Both the position numbers and the translations under genes were made by a program. From contig OY764222.1 of NCBI GenBank assembly GCA_963668325.1, positions 2,976,001 through 3,040,000 on the forward strand: 64,000 bases of DNA, in the 5' to 3' direction. Below, in pieces: positions 43,204 through 52,268 of the stretch. The DNA is from MPNP01 sp963668325. Its GTDB lineage: Bacteria > Pseudomonadota > Alphaproteobacteria > Rhodobacterales > Rhodobacteraceae. Numbering within the stretch: position 1 is the first letter of the stretch; each line of letters opens with the position of its first letter. The notes under the pieces are model-generated. The model worked only from the letters and a program-made list of their open reading frames with translations, made no database searches and was not told the origin of the DNA.

Positions 43204-43966
43204 TTCTATTAAAATTGTAAATGACGGAGAGCCCGTGAATTGTTAGTTCGACATTAAGCTTGTCAAATAAGTGGTTGGCTTGTGCCAGAACAATCGAATA
43301 TCCGCCTGTACCAATTACCTTTAAATTTCTTCCCTGCTCCTTGGAAATTCTTCTGCATATCCCTTCAACAAGGCTAATATAGCCCCAGAAAATACCCGAG
43401 TGCATACAATCCAAAGTATTTTTTCCTATGATCGTTTGGGGTTTTTCTACACCTACTTGTGGGAGAGCAGCGGCAGCTTCATGTAAAGCCCTCATCGAGA
43501 GATCAATCCCCGGGGAAATAACACCCCCTATATAAGCCCCATCCTTATCAACAACATCAAAAGTTGTAGCAGTGCCGAAATCAACCACAATCAAATCCCC
43601 ACCATATTGGTCAAAGGCTCCTACCGTGTTGACTAACCTGTCAGCTCCAACCTTGACCCCAGGATCTATTCTGACTTCTACTGGCAATCGGCAATTTTCT
43701 GAACCTACAATTAGAGGCTCAGTTGCAAAATATCTCTGGCAAAGCTGTTCAAGATTAAATTGAACTCCCGGTACCACGGAAGATATAATGACTGCTTCAA
43801 TGTCACTTATGTCTGCTTTCAAACCAATCAGGGGTTCCAACCAAACGTAGTACTCATCACTAGTTCTACCAGGAAATGTTGAACACCGCCAACTCTCGAT
43901 TGCCCGTTCACCATCAAAAATCGCAAATACGGTATTTGTATTTCCAACATCAATTGCCAATAGCAC
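43181..43966 (-). CDS. coaX: Type III pantothenate kinase
   Basis: 261 residues, usual size. The N-terminus LLAIDVGNTNTVFAIFDGER contains the phosphate-binding motif of the ASKHA fold, and VDFGTATTFDVVDKDGAYIGG is the PHOSPHATE 2/adenosine motif. It makes 4'-phosphopantothenate in CoA synthesis. It overlaps birA by 17 bp upstream and rnj by 23 bp downstream, so these three genes are tightly packed in one unit at the end of the nuo cluster. Confidence 0.94.
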   Translation of the reverse strand: MLLAIDVGNTNTVFAIFDGERAIESWRCSTFPGRTSDEYYVWLEPLIGLKADISDIEAVIISSVVPGVQFNLEQLCQRYFATEPLIVGSENCRLPVEVRIDPGVKVGADRLVNTVGAFDQYGGDLIVVDFGTATTFDVVDKDGAYIGGVISPGIDLSMRALHEAAAALPQVGVEKPQTIIGKNTLDCMHSGIFWGYISLVEGICRRISKEQGRNLKVIGTGGYSIVLAQANHLFDKLNVELTIHGLSVIYNFNRNGSYDKT

Positions 43967-44714
43967 TTATAGATTCCTCAAAAAACATATCTCCGGCCGC
44001 AAAGACCTTTTTACCAAGATGGGTTGATACGATAACCCTACCTTGTTTATCAATTCCATCAAAAACCCCTTTGGTTTCTTCCTTACCATTCCAGAACCGA
44101 ATTTTTTTTCCTAAATCAAAAGCATGTTCTAACCATAAAGCACGAATACGCAAAAAACCCTGCGATTGGTAGACCTCCTCAAATTTTATAACTCCGCCAG
44201 CCAATTTATCGAGAAATTCCTTCCTGGAAATGTCAAAACCGGTTAGCTGAGCAATCCCTCCTGGATCGAGTTTTCTGGTAGGAACATCTTCCAACGCAGG
44301 AACCTCATGCAGATTGACCCCGAATCCGGTAATCAAAAAATTAACACCAGCCTGATTAACACTTTCAAGCAGGACACCTCCCACTTTTTTCCTCATCAAA
44401 ATGACATCATTCGGCCATTTCAAAAAAAAAGTATGCTTTCCCTCGGTGAAATAGCATAATGTTTCAAGAAGAGCCAACCCTGCCAAAAATGATCTTAGAG
44501 GGATAAGCCTTAATGATTCATCGGTTTTTTGAAGATATGTTGCAAAAAAGTTTCTTGAACCAGAGTGCCAGGCTCGACCAGCCCGACCTTTTCCCTTGGT
44601 CTGGGTTCTGGTCCAGATCCATATGGGTTTGGTATAACCAGTGATGTGATTTACTGCTTCTGAATTGGTACTTTCCAATTTGTCAAAGATACGGATCTCG
44701 TAGTTACTCTCCAA
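43950..44714 (-). CDS. birA: Biotin--[acetyl-CoA-carboxylase] ligase, no DNA-binding domain
   Basis: 254 residues: the catalytic and C-terminal domains only, without the N-terminal helix-turn-helix of E. coli BirA, so it is a monofunctional ligase. Motifs are the TQTKGKGRAGRAWHSGSRNF adenylate loop (GRGRxGRxW type) and LKWPNDVIL. It attaches biotin to AccB and, in this genome, probably also to the 80-residue carrier at 22645. It lies 10 bp after nuoN and overlaps coaX, as in many Alphaproteobacteria. Confidence 0.93.
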   Translation of the reverse strand: MESNYEIRIFDKLESTNSEAVNHITGYTKPIWIWTRTQTKGKGRAGRAWHSGSRNFFATYLQKTDESLRLIPLRSFLAGLALLETLCYFTEGKHTFFLKWPNDVILMRKKVGGVLLESVNQAGVNFLITGFGVNLHEVPALEDVPTRKLDPGGIAQLTGFDISRKEFLDKLAGGVIKFEEVYQSQGFLRIRALWLEHAFDLGKKIRFWNGKEETKGVFDGIDKQGRVIVSTHLGKKVFAAGDMFFEESISAIGN

Positions 44715-44723
44715 GACCCTATC

Positions 44724-46163
44724 CTAGTTGAATAACATACCTGTGGCAGCTTGGCTGATATCAATGATTCCAAATAAATTAGCTACACCAACAATCACAA
44801 AGACACCAGAAAGAACAAGCGTAATCATTGAAGTTCTTGGCATGGTATCATCAAGCTTTTCTCCTGGTTCACCAAAATACATAAAGTAAACCAGTCGCAA
44901 ATAGTAGTAAGCTCCAATTACCGAGGCGATTGCTCCGCCTAAAGCCAACCAATACATACCAACTTCAATAACTGCCAAAAATACATATAATTTGGCAAAG
45001 AAGCCGACCAACGGTACGATTCCAGCCAGTGAGAAAAGCAATAGAAGTAGGGAAAAGGCCTTTACTGGAGCTTGTCTTGAGTATAAACCCAGAGAATAAA
45101 TGTCGGAGACCGGCCTGCCTCCCTTCCGCATTGAGAGGATAAAGGCAAAAGTTCCCAAATTCATGATGGTATAAATCACCATGTAAATCAACATGGCCTG
45201 AAATCCATTTTCTGTTCCTGAGGCAATGCCCATCAATGCATAACCCATATGGGCAATTGAGGAATAGGCCATCAGACGCTTGATATCGACTTGTCCGATT
45301 GCAGCAATGGAGCCTAGGAACATGGATACAAATGCAATACCACCAACAATAATTTGCCAGTCATTTGAGACTGGGCCAAATGCTTCCATCAACAGCCTGG
45401 CAAACAGGATCATGGCCGCAACCTTTGGGGCAGTGGCCAGCAAGAGGGTTACTGGTGTCGGGGCACCCTCGTAAACATCTGGTGCCCACATATGAAACGG
45501 AGCCGCTGAAACCTTAAAGGCCAAGCCCACAATCAGGAAAGCCAAGCCAAACAGCAATCCTACTGAGGTTTCACCATTTGAAATTGCTTCCGATATACCA
45601 CTCATCAAGGTTGTACCTGAAAACCCGTAGGTTAATGAAGCACCGTAGAGAAGTAATCCAGAAGACAGAGCGCCAAGAACAAAATACTTCAAACCCGCTT
45701 CGGTGGATTTTGAATAGTTTCGGTGAAAAGCAGCAAGGACATAAAGGGACAAGGACTGAAGTTCTAAGCCCATATACAAGACCATCACCCCGTGGGCCGA
45801 AACCATTATCATCATACCCAATACCGCAAAAACAACGAGTATGGGGAATTCAAACTTCAGAATTCTTTCTCGATTCAGGTAATCCTGGCTCAGAAGGAGA
45901 ACGACTGCCGAGGAAAGGGCTATGATAACTTTGGCAAATCTGGAAAACCCATCGTCAACAAATGCACCGCCAAAGGCCTGTTTCGTACCTGTGGTTGCCA
46001 ATCCAATCCATAAACTTAAACCTACAAGAAATATACTTGTAAGCCACACCAATGCAGTACCTGTCTTCGGGGAATTGGAAAAGACAGCCCACATCAAAGC
46101 TGCCAGCCCATAGGATGCCAAGACCAATTCAGGCAATATTGTTGTCAAATCACTTGGGAACAT
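44724..46163 (-). CDS. nuoN: NADH-quinone oxidoreductase subunit N
   Basis: 479 residues with about 14 membrane helices. The antiporter-like core is seen in KYFVLGALSSGLLLYGASL, FKVSAAPFHMWAPDVYEGAP (conserved Lys and the HMWAPDVYxGxPTPV motif) and KRLMAYSSIAHMGYALMG. It is one of the three proton-pumping antiporter-like subunits of complex I. It is the last nuo gene, 26 bp after nuoM. Confidence 0.95.
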   Translation of the reverse strand: MFPSDLTTILPELVLASYGLAALMWAVFSNSPKTGTALVWLTSIFLVGLSLWIGLATTGTKQAFGGAFVDDGFSRFAKVIIALSSAVVLLLSQDYLNRERILKFEFPILVVFAVLGMMIMVSAHGVMVLYMGLELQSLSLYVLAAFHRNYSKSTEAGLKYFVLGALSSGLLLYGASLTYGFSGTTLMSGISEAISNGETSVGLLFGLAFLIVGLAFKVSAAPFHMWAPDVYEGAPTPVTLLLATAPKVAAMILFARLLMEAFGPVSNDWQIIVGGIAFVSMFLGSIAAIGQVDIKRLMAYSSIAHMGYALMGIASGTENGFQAMLIYMVIYTIMNLGTFAFILSMRKGGRPVSDIYSLGLYSRQAPVKAFSLLLLLFSLAGIVPLVGFFAKLYVFLAVIEVGMYWLALGGAIASVIGAYYYLRLVYFMYFGEPGEKLDDTMPRTSMITLVLSGVFVIVGVANLFGIIDISQAATGMLFN

Positions 46164-46189
46164 TTTTATTCACTAAAGTCATATAACCA

Positions 46190-47707
46190 TCAATTCGGCA
46201 GGGAAGCCAGGACATGATTTTTTAATTCCATAACGGCTGGTCCAGTAATATCAGTAACCAATGAAGGATAAACACCCAATAAAAGGGTCATAATGATCAA
46301 GGGAGCAAAAACGAGTTTCTCTCGCCCACTCAGATCTGTGACACTGGCAAGTGAAGCTTTTATCAGATCTCCCAAGACAACTCGGCGGAATACCCACAAG
46401 GCATATGCGGCTGAGAGAATAACACCTGTTGCGGCAAAAAAGGCGGCCCAGGTATTTACCTGAAAAATACCTGTCAAGGTCAAGAACTCACCTACAAAAC
46501 CACTTGTCCCTGGAAGGCCAACATTCGCCAGGGTAAAAAACATAAACCCGAGTGCATAAACCGGCATCCTGATGACCAACCCACCATAATCGTCAATTTG
46601 TCTCGTATGCATCTGATCGTAAACAACACCTACACAAAGGAACAATGCTCCAGAGATCAGGCCATGGGACAGCATTTGAAATATTGCTCCTTCCAAACCC
46701 TGATGGGTAAATGAAAAAATCCCGATGGTAACAAAACCCATGTGTGCTACGGATGAATAGGCAATCAGTTTTTTGATATCCTCCTGCATCATGGCCACAA
46801 GAGAAGTATAGATTATGGCAATGACACTGAGCCAAATCACGAAATCCGAAAAAATATCCGAAGCGATCGGAAACATTGGCAGGCTGAACCGAAGAAATCC
46901 ATAGCCACCCATTTTCAAAAGGATAGCAGCCAGAATCACTGACCCCCCTGTTGGAGCTTCAACATGGGCATCTGGTAACCAGGTATGAAAAGGCCACATT
47001 GGAAGTTTGACTGCGAAGGAGGCAAAGAACGCAAGCCATAACAACGACTGAATACCACCCACGAGTTCCCAACCCAAGATAGATAGAGGAAGATATGAAA
47101 ACTCATGGTTAAGGAGTACTTCAATATCAGTGGTCCCGGCATCTACCCACATGTAGATCATTGCAATCAGCATGAGTATGGATCCAAGAAGGGTGTAAAG
47201 AAAAAATTTGAACGTCGCGTAGAGTTTGCGTTCCCCACCCCAGATCCCGATAATCAGAAACATGGGGATCAATCCGGCTTCAAAAAAGAAGTAAAACAGA
47301 ACAAGATCCAGGGAACAAAACACGCCGATCATGAATGTTTCAAGAATCAGGAAGGAAATCATGAATTCCTTAATTCGATATTCCACCTTCCAGCATGCAA
47401 GGACGGTAATTGGCATCAAGAAAGTAGTCAGAACTATGAACAATACACTTATTCCATCCACACCCATTTTATATTCCAGCCCAAGTAGCCAGGCATATTC
47501 CTCGACAAATTGAAACCCTTCTTGATTAGGTTCAAAACCCAGAATCAAAAACAGGGAAATCACGAACGTCGCTCCTGTTGCAACCAGAGCCAATAGTTTA
47601 ATGTTCTTGGTCGCGGCTGCTTCCTCGCCCCTGATAAAAAACATCATGATCAGGGCTGCGATCAATGGGGTAAAGGTGATTACCGTAAGAAGGTTGTTCA
47701 TAATCAA
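46190..47707 (-). CDS. nuoM: NADH-quinone oxidoreductase subunit M
   Basis: 505 residues, about 14 helices. YKMGVDGISVLFIVLTTFLM near the N-terminus, KLPMWPFHTWLPDAHVEAPT and KKLIAYSSVAHMGFVTIG are the standard NuoM motifs, with the pumping Lys and Glu positions retained. It is one of the antiporter-like proton channels of complex I. Its start overlaps the nuoL stop by 4 nt (47704-47707). Confidence 0.96.
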   Translation of the reverse strand: MIMNNLLTVITFTPLIAALIMMFFIRGEEAAATKNIKLLALVATGATFVISLFLILGFEPNQEGFQFVEEYAWLLGLEYKMGVDGISVLFIVLTTFLMPITVLACWKVEYRIKEFMISFLILETFMIGVFCSLDLVLFYFFFEAGLIPMFLIIGIWGGERKLYATFKFFLYTLLGSILMLIAMIYMWVDAGTTDIEVLLNHEFSYLPLSILGWELVGGIQSLLWLAFFASFAVKLPMWPFHTWLPDAHVEAPTGGSVILAAILLKMGGYGFLRFSLPMFPIASDIFSDFVIWLSVIAIIYTSLVAMMQEDIKKLIAYSSVAHMGFVTIGIFSFTHQGLEGAIFQMLSHGLISGALFLCVGVVYDQMHTRQIDDYGGLVIRMPVYALGFMFFTLANVGLPGTSGFVGEFLTLTGIFQVNTWAAFFAATGVILSAAYALWVFRRVVLGDLIKASLASVTDLSGREKLVFAPLIIMTLLLGVYPSLVTDITGPAVMELKNHVLASLPN

Positions 47708-49668
47708 CTACCCCCAAACAGTGTTACATAAATTACAATTAATCCCATCCCCAAAACTATCATCAAGGCATAATGGAACAGGTAGCCTGATTGTAATTTT
47801 ACGGCTAGTTGGGTCAGGGCCGGCACGCTCCGTTTGGCGACCAGATGAAGAATTCCATCAATTGCCAGGCCATCTCCTACTTTCCAGAGGAAAGTTCCCA
47901 ACCACTTGGCCGGCCGGACCAAAGCAACCTCATACAATTCGTCAAAATACCACTTGTTTAGCAAAAACAAATAAAGTGGTCGTTGGGAGCGAGCCAGGGC
48001 AGCAGGAATATCAGGGGATTTAATATAAAAGAGCCAGGACAAACCAAAACCAAGCACCATGGCAATGAATGGTGATGCCTTTACCCAGCCCGGGACATAA
48101 TGAGCATCATGGAGGACATTGTTTTCTGGACCTACCAACACGGAAGGACCAAAAAACTCCTCAACATAATAACCAAAAAACTCTGGGTACCAGATAACCC
48201 CAGCAAAGATTGACCCCAAGGCCAATACAATCAAAGGAACTAGCATCGACCATGGCGACTCATGCGCATGGGCATGGGTATCTGAATTACCCTTCTGGGG
48301 ACCAAAAAAGGTCATGAAAATCAATCGCCAGGAGTAAAAACTGGTCATGACAGCTGCTACAAGCAATAGAATGAATGCCAGAAGTCCCGAATCGCTACTT
48401 GCCGCAAAGGTAGATTCAACAATTGCATCCTTGGAGAGGAACCCGGCGAATCCAATCTGAGTCAATGGTACCCCCAAACCCGTTATGGCCATTGTTCCTA
48501 TCATCATGGTCCAGAAGGTTATTGGTATCTTTGATCGAAGCCCTCCGTAATTACGCATATCCTGCTCGTGGTGCATGGCATGAATTACTGACCCAGCACC
48601 CAAAAACAGCAGAGCCTTAAAGAAAGCGTGCGTAAACAGATGGAACATGGCAGCTTGATAAACCCCCACTCCGGCCGCAGCAAACATGTATCCCAGCTGG
48701 GAACAGGTCGAATAGGCAATTACCCTTTTTATGTCATTTTGAACCAGTCCTACACTGGCAGCAAAGAGAGCCGTAATGGCACCGATAATTGTGATTACTG
48801 CTAAAGCAACTGGAGCAAATTCATAAAGGGGAGACATCCGGCAAATTAGGAATACACCTGCCGTAACCATCGTTGCGGCATGAATTAATGCTGAAACCGG
48901 TGTTGGGCCTTCCATGGCATCCGGTAGCCAGGTATGCAAAAACAACTGTGCTGATTTTCCGGCTGCCCCGACAAACAGAAGGATACCAGCAAGTTCTGCC
49001 GCATTAACCTCCATCCATAAGAAGGGAATGGTTCTTTGGGAAAGACTCGAAGCCTGATCAAAAATATCATCAAGCATAACTGAATCGGTAAGGGCAAAAA
49101 GGGCAAATATACCCAAAGCAAAACCGAAATCGCCAACTCTATTGACAATAAATGCCTTGATGGCTGCAGCGTTGGCCGAAGGTTTTCGATAATAGAACCC
49201 GATTAGAAGGTACGAGGCAACGCCAACTCCCTCCCAGCCGAAAAACAATTGAATCAGGTTGTTCGAAGTTACCAATGCCAGCATGGCAAAGGAGAAAAAG
49301 GACAGGTATGCAAAGAACCTGGGTTTGTAACTTTCATGTTCTTTCCATTGGGGATCCCCATGCATATACCCAACACTGTAAAGATGAACAAGGGCAGATA
49401 CAGTAGTGACAACCACCAACATGATAGCAGTTAACCGGTCCAGCCTGATTGACCAGTTGGATACAAAACTGTCACTCGCAATGAAGGTGAATATCTGGGT
49501 AACTTGGGTTTCACCGTTAAAGGTAAAGAATATAAACCAGCTTAAAACTGCCGATAAAAACAGCAATCCGGTGGCAGAATATATCGCCATCTTTTCGCCG
49601 AAAATGTGATGACCAAAACCACTTAGAACGGCACCAAGCAAGGGACTGAAGAGAATTATCAACTCCAT
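47704..49668 (-). CDS. nuoL: NADH-quinone oxidoreductase subunit L
   Basis: 654 residues, normal for NuoL. WSIRLDRLTAIMLVVVTTVS, FFGWEGVGVASYLLIGF, the LFLHTWLPDAMEGPTPVSAL motif and KRVIAYSTCSQLGYMFAA identify it. The C-terminal part contains the extended helix that runs along the membrane arm and braces the other pumps. It is the distal proton-pumping subunit of complex I. It lies 4 bp after nuoK and overlaps nuoM by 4 nt. Confidence 0.96.
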   Translation of the reverse strand: MELIILFSPLLGAVLSGFGHHIFGEKMAIYSATGLLFLSAVLSWFIFFTFNGETQVTQIFTFIASDSFVSNWSIRLDRLTAIMLVVVTTVSALVHLYSVGYMHGDPQWKEHESYKPRFFAYLSFFSFAMLALVTSNNLIQLFFGWEGVGVASYLLIGFYYRKPSANAAAIKAFIVNRVGDFGFALGIFALFALTDSVMLDDIFDQASSLSQRTIPFLWMEVNAAELAGILLFVGAAGKSAQLFLHTWLPDAMEGPTPVSALIHAATMVTAGVFLICRMSPLYEFAPVALAVITIIGAITALFAASVGLVQNDIKRVIAYSTCSQLGYMFAAAGVGVYQAAMFHLFTHAFFKALLFLGAGSVIHAMHHEQDMRNYGGLRSKIPITFWTMMIGTMAITGLGVPLTQIGFAGFLSKDAIVESTFAASSDSGLLAFILLLVAAVMTSFYSWRLIFMTFFGPQKGNSDTHAHAHESPWSMLVPLIVLALGSIFAGVIWYPEFFGYYVEEFFGPSVLVGPENNVLHDAHYVPGWVKASPFIAMVLGFGLSWLFYIKSPDIPAALARSQRPLYLFLLNKWYFDELYEVALVRPAKWLGTFLWKVGDGLAIDGILHLVAKRSVPALTQLAVKLQSGYLFHYALMIVLGMGLIVIYVTLFGGS

Positions 49669-49672
49669 TGGA

Positions 49673-49978
49673 TTACCCCTTCAACAGGCTAACATCGTCA
49701 ACGGAAATAGATTTCCGGTTTCGGAAGAAGCAAACCAATATGGCCAATCCGATTGCTGCCTCAGCAGCAGCAACCGTCAATACAAACATGGCGAACACTT
49801 GCCCGACCATATCCTGCAGATAAACTGAAAAAGATACCAAATTGATATTTACCGCAAGCAAAATCAGTTCAATTGACATTAAAATGATTATTACGTTCTT
49901 CCGATTTAAAAATATTCCGAAAACCCCTGTAACAAACAGGACAGCGGCAACGACAAGATAGTGTTCCAGCCCAATCAT
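49673..49978 (-). CDS. nuoK: NADH-quinone oxidoreductase subunit K
   Basis: 101 residues with three membrane helices. MSIELILLAVNINLVSF and the VLTVAAAEAAIGLAILVCFF segment carry the two buried conserved Glu residues (MSIE, AAAEAAIG) required for coupling. The start overlaps the nuoJ stop (ATGA, 49975-49978), so the two are translationally coupled. Confidence 0.96.
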   Translation of the reverse strand: MIGLEHYLVVAAVLFVTGVFGIFLNRKNVIIILMSIELILLAVNINLVSFSVYLQDMVGQVFAMFVLTVAAAEAAIGLAILVCFFRNRKSISVDDVSLLKG

Positions 49979-50586
49979 GACAGGCCCTTTCCAGAGGGGA
50001 CATCCTCCAGTGTTACAGCTTTTTTAGAATCCCGATACATCTGTGAAACTACATCCTGTTTCTTGACCCCTTCACGTTTTCGGTGAGTCAATACAATTGC
50101 TCCTATCATGGCAACCAAAAGGATTAAACCGGCAATTTGAAACAGGAACACGTAATCGGTGTAGATCACATTACCAAGGGCAACGGTATTTTGAACTTCG
50201 CCTGGCTGAATTGCCTGACGCATCTCTGGAGCAATGGCCGAACTATTCCAATCCGTAAATTCTAATCCCAATATCAGGAGAAAGACCAGCCCGATAAGTA
50301 GTCCCAAGGGAATATATCGAGCCATCCCCGCCTTCAGTGTAGCAAAATCAACGTCAAGCATCATCACTACAAACAAGAACAAAACAGCCACCGCCCCGAC
50401 ATAAACTATGATCAGAAGCATGGCTATAAATTCTGCACCCTGGATTACAAACAATCCTGCGGTTGACAGGAAGGCAAGGATAAGCCAAAGAACTGCATGG
50501 ACCGGGTTGCGAGAAAATACAACAAGCAAGCCAGATGTTATGGCTAGTAGAGCAAAGAAGTAAAAAATCAAAGTGTAAAGTAACAA
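49975..50586 (-). CDS. nuoJ: NADH-quinone oxidoreductase subunit J
   Basis: 203 residues with five membrane helices, including NPVHAVLWLILAFLSTAGLF and EFIAMLLIIVYVGAVAVLFL, the conserved TM3 pi-bulge segment. A cytoplasmic tail of about 35 residues with Lys/Arg follows the last helix. The gap to nuoI is 105 bp, larger than others in the operon, and no gene is visible in it. Confidence 0.95.
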   Translation of the reverse strand: MLLYTLIFYFFALLAITSGLLVVFSRNPVHAVLWLILAFLSTAGLFVIQGAEFIAMLLIIVYVGAVAVLFLFVVMMLDVDFATLKAGMARYIPLGLLIGLVFLLILGLEFTDWNSSAIAPEMRQAIQPGEVQNTVALGNVIYTDYVFLFQIAGLILLVAMIGAIVLTHRKREGVKKQDVVSQMYRDSKKAVTLEDVPSGKGLS

Positions 50587-50691
50587 TTCTTAACCCTACC
50601 AATAATCACAATTGACAGAAAGGATTTGCCATTGGAGGTGTTCAAGCAAATCTTTACTGGAATTTTCAGTTAATGCATGCATTTAAATCAT

Positions 50692-51189
50692 CTACCTGTA
50701 TTTGGAATCCAGTTCGAGGTTCCGGGCAATCTCGGCCTCCCAACGGTCTCCATTGGCCAAAAGCTTTTCCTTGTCGTAAAACAATTCTTCCCTGGTTTCT
50801 GTTGAAAACTCAAAATTTGGCCCTTCTACAATGGCATCAACTGGGCAGGCTTCCTGGCAAAATCCACAATAGATACACTTGGTCATGTCTATATCGTATC
50901 TAGTAGTTCGCCTGGAACCATCCTCCCTAGGCTCTGCATCAATTGTTATTGCCTGGGCTGGGCATATGGCTTCGCACAGTTTGCAGGCAATACATCTTTC
51001 CTCACCGTTTGGGTACCTTCTGAGGGCATGTTCTCCCCTGAATCGAGGAGATAAAGGACCTTTTTCATGTGGGTAGTTAAGGGTTGCCTTGGAGGAGAAA
51101 AAATAACCCATCCCTTTTTTCAAACCACCCAAAAAATCTCCCATGGTAACATACCGGGCTGCTTGCTTGATCTGGTCTCTTTCAAACAT
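50692..51189 (-). CDS. nuoI: NADH-quinone oxidoreductase subunit I (two 4Fe-4S clusters)
   Basis: 165 residues. Two ferredoxin motifs, CIACKLCEAICPAQAITI and CIYCGFCQEACPVDAIVEG, bind clusters N6a and N6b, which pass electrons toward NuoB. The GEHALRRYPNGEERC segment before the first motif is also conserved. It follows nuoH by 3 bp. Confidence 0.96.
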   Translation of the reverse strand: MFERDQIKQAARYVTMGDFLGGLKKGMGYFFSSKATLNYPHEKGPLSPRFRGEHALRRYPNGEERCIACKLCEAICPAQAITIDAEPREDGSRRTTRYDIDMTKCIYCGFCQEACPVDAIVEGPNFEFSTETREELFYDKEKLLANGDRWEAEIARNLELDSKYR

Positions 51190-51192
51190 CCA

Positions 51193-52224
51193 TTATCCTC
51201 CTATCGCAAAACGGGCATAAGCATCCCACCCAAGGTGAGCAAAAAATGCGGATACAACCACCCACCCTATTGAAACAGGCAAAATAAATTTCCAACCCAA
51301 ACGCATCAATTGATCATATCGGTATCTTGGTACTACAGCCTTAACCATTGCAAACAGAAAAAAGAAAAAGCCCATTTTTCCAACCATCCACAAAACTCCA
51401 TCCGGTAACCCCGGTATGGGTGAAAGCCATCCACCAAAAAACAGGATGGACATCAATGCACACATTAAAAAAATGGCTGCATACTCACCCGCCATGAACA
51501 GCAAAAAGAGAGTTGAGGAATATTCAACCTGGTAACCAGCAACCAGTTCCGACTCAGCTTCGGGCAAATCAAATGGTGGTCGGTTGGTTTCGGCCAAGGC
51601 CGAAATAAAGAACAATACAGCCATCGGCAGGTGTGGCAGCCAATACCAGCTGAAAAAGCCATAATTCCCATCTTGGGCCATAACGATTGCGGTCAGGTTC
51701 AAGGAACCCGTTGAAACCAAAATCCCAATGATGATAAATCCTATTGATACCTCATAGGATATCATTTGTGCTGCCGATCTTAGAGATCCAAGAAAGGCGT
51801 ACTTGGAATTGGATGCCCACCCACCCATGATCACACCGTATACCTCAAGCGAGGAGATCGCGAAAACGTAAAGGATTCCTACATTGATATTGGCTAAAAC
51901 CCAGTTATCAGCAAAAGGAATTACAGCCCAGGCAGATACCGCCAGAACAAAGGATATCAGAGGAGCCATAATAAAGACAGCCCGGTCCGAACCGGCTGGA
52001 ATCACTATTTCCTTAAAAACGTATTTAAAAAAATCGGCAAAGGTTTGAAGCAAGCCAAAGGGACCCACTACATTGGGACCCCTTCGCATTTGAACCGCAG
52101 CCCAAATTTTTCGGTCGGCATAGACCAGAAATACCAAGGAGATCATTACAAACCCGACGACAGCAATACATTGGGCCAGGATAATTATAAATGTCCCAAG
52201 ATATGAATCCCAAAATTCAAGCAT
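51193..52224 (-). CDS. nuoH: NADH-quinone oxidoreductase subunit H
   Basis: 343 residues with eight membrane helices. YADRKIWAAVQMRRGPNVVG and AETNRPPFDLPEAESELVAG (conserved acidic loop) are diagnostic. NuoH builds the quinone-entry channel with NuoB and NuoD. It lies 44 bp downstream of nuoG. Confidence 0.96.
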   Translation of the reverse strand: MLEFWDSYLGTFIIILAQCIAVVGFVMISLVFLVYADRKIWAAVQMRRGPNVVGPFGLLQTFADFFKYVFKEIVIPAGSDRAVFIMAPLISFVLAVSAWAVIPFADNWVLANINVGILYVFAISSLEVYGVIMGGWASNSKYAFLGSLRSAAQMISYEVSIGFIIIGILVSTGSLNLTAIVMAQDGNYGFFSWYWLPHLPMAVLFFISALAETNRPPFDLPEAESELVAGYQVEYSSTLFLLFMAGEYAAIFLMCALMSILFFGGWLSPIPGLPDGVLWMVGKMGFFFFLFAMVKAVVPRYRYDQLMRLGWKFILPVSIGWVVVSAFFAHLGWDAYARFAIGG

Positions 52225-52268
52225 TACCGGTGTATCCCTGCTTCAATTCCCAAAACCTGAGTGGAATT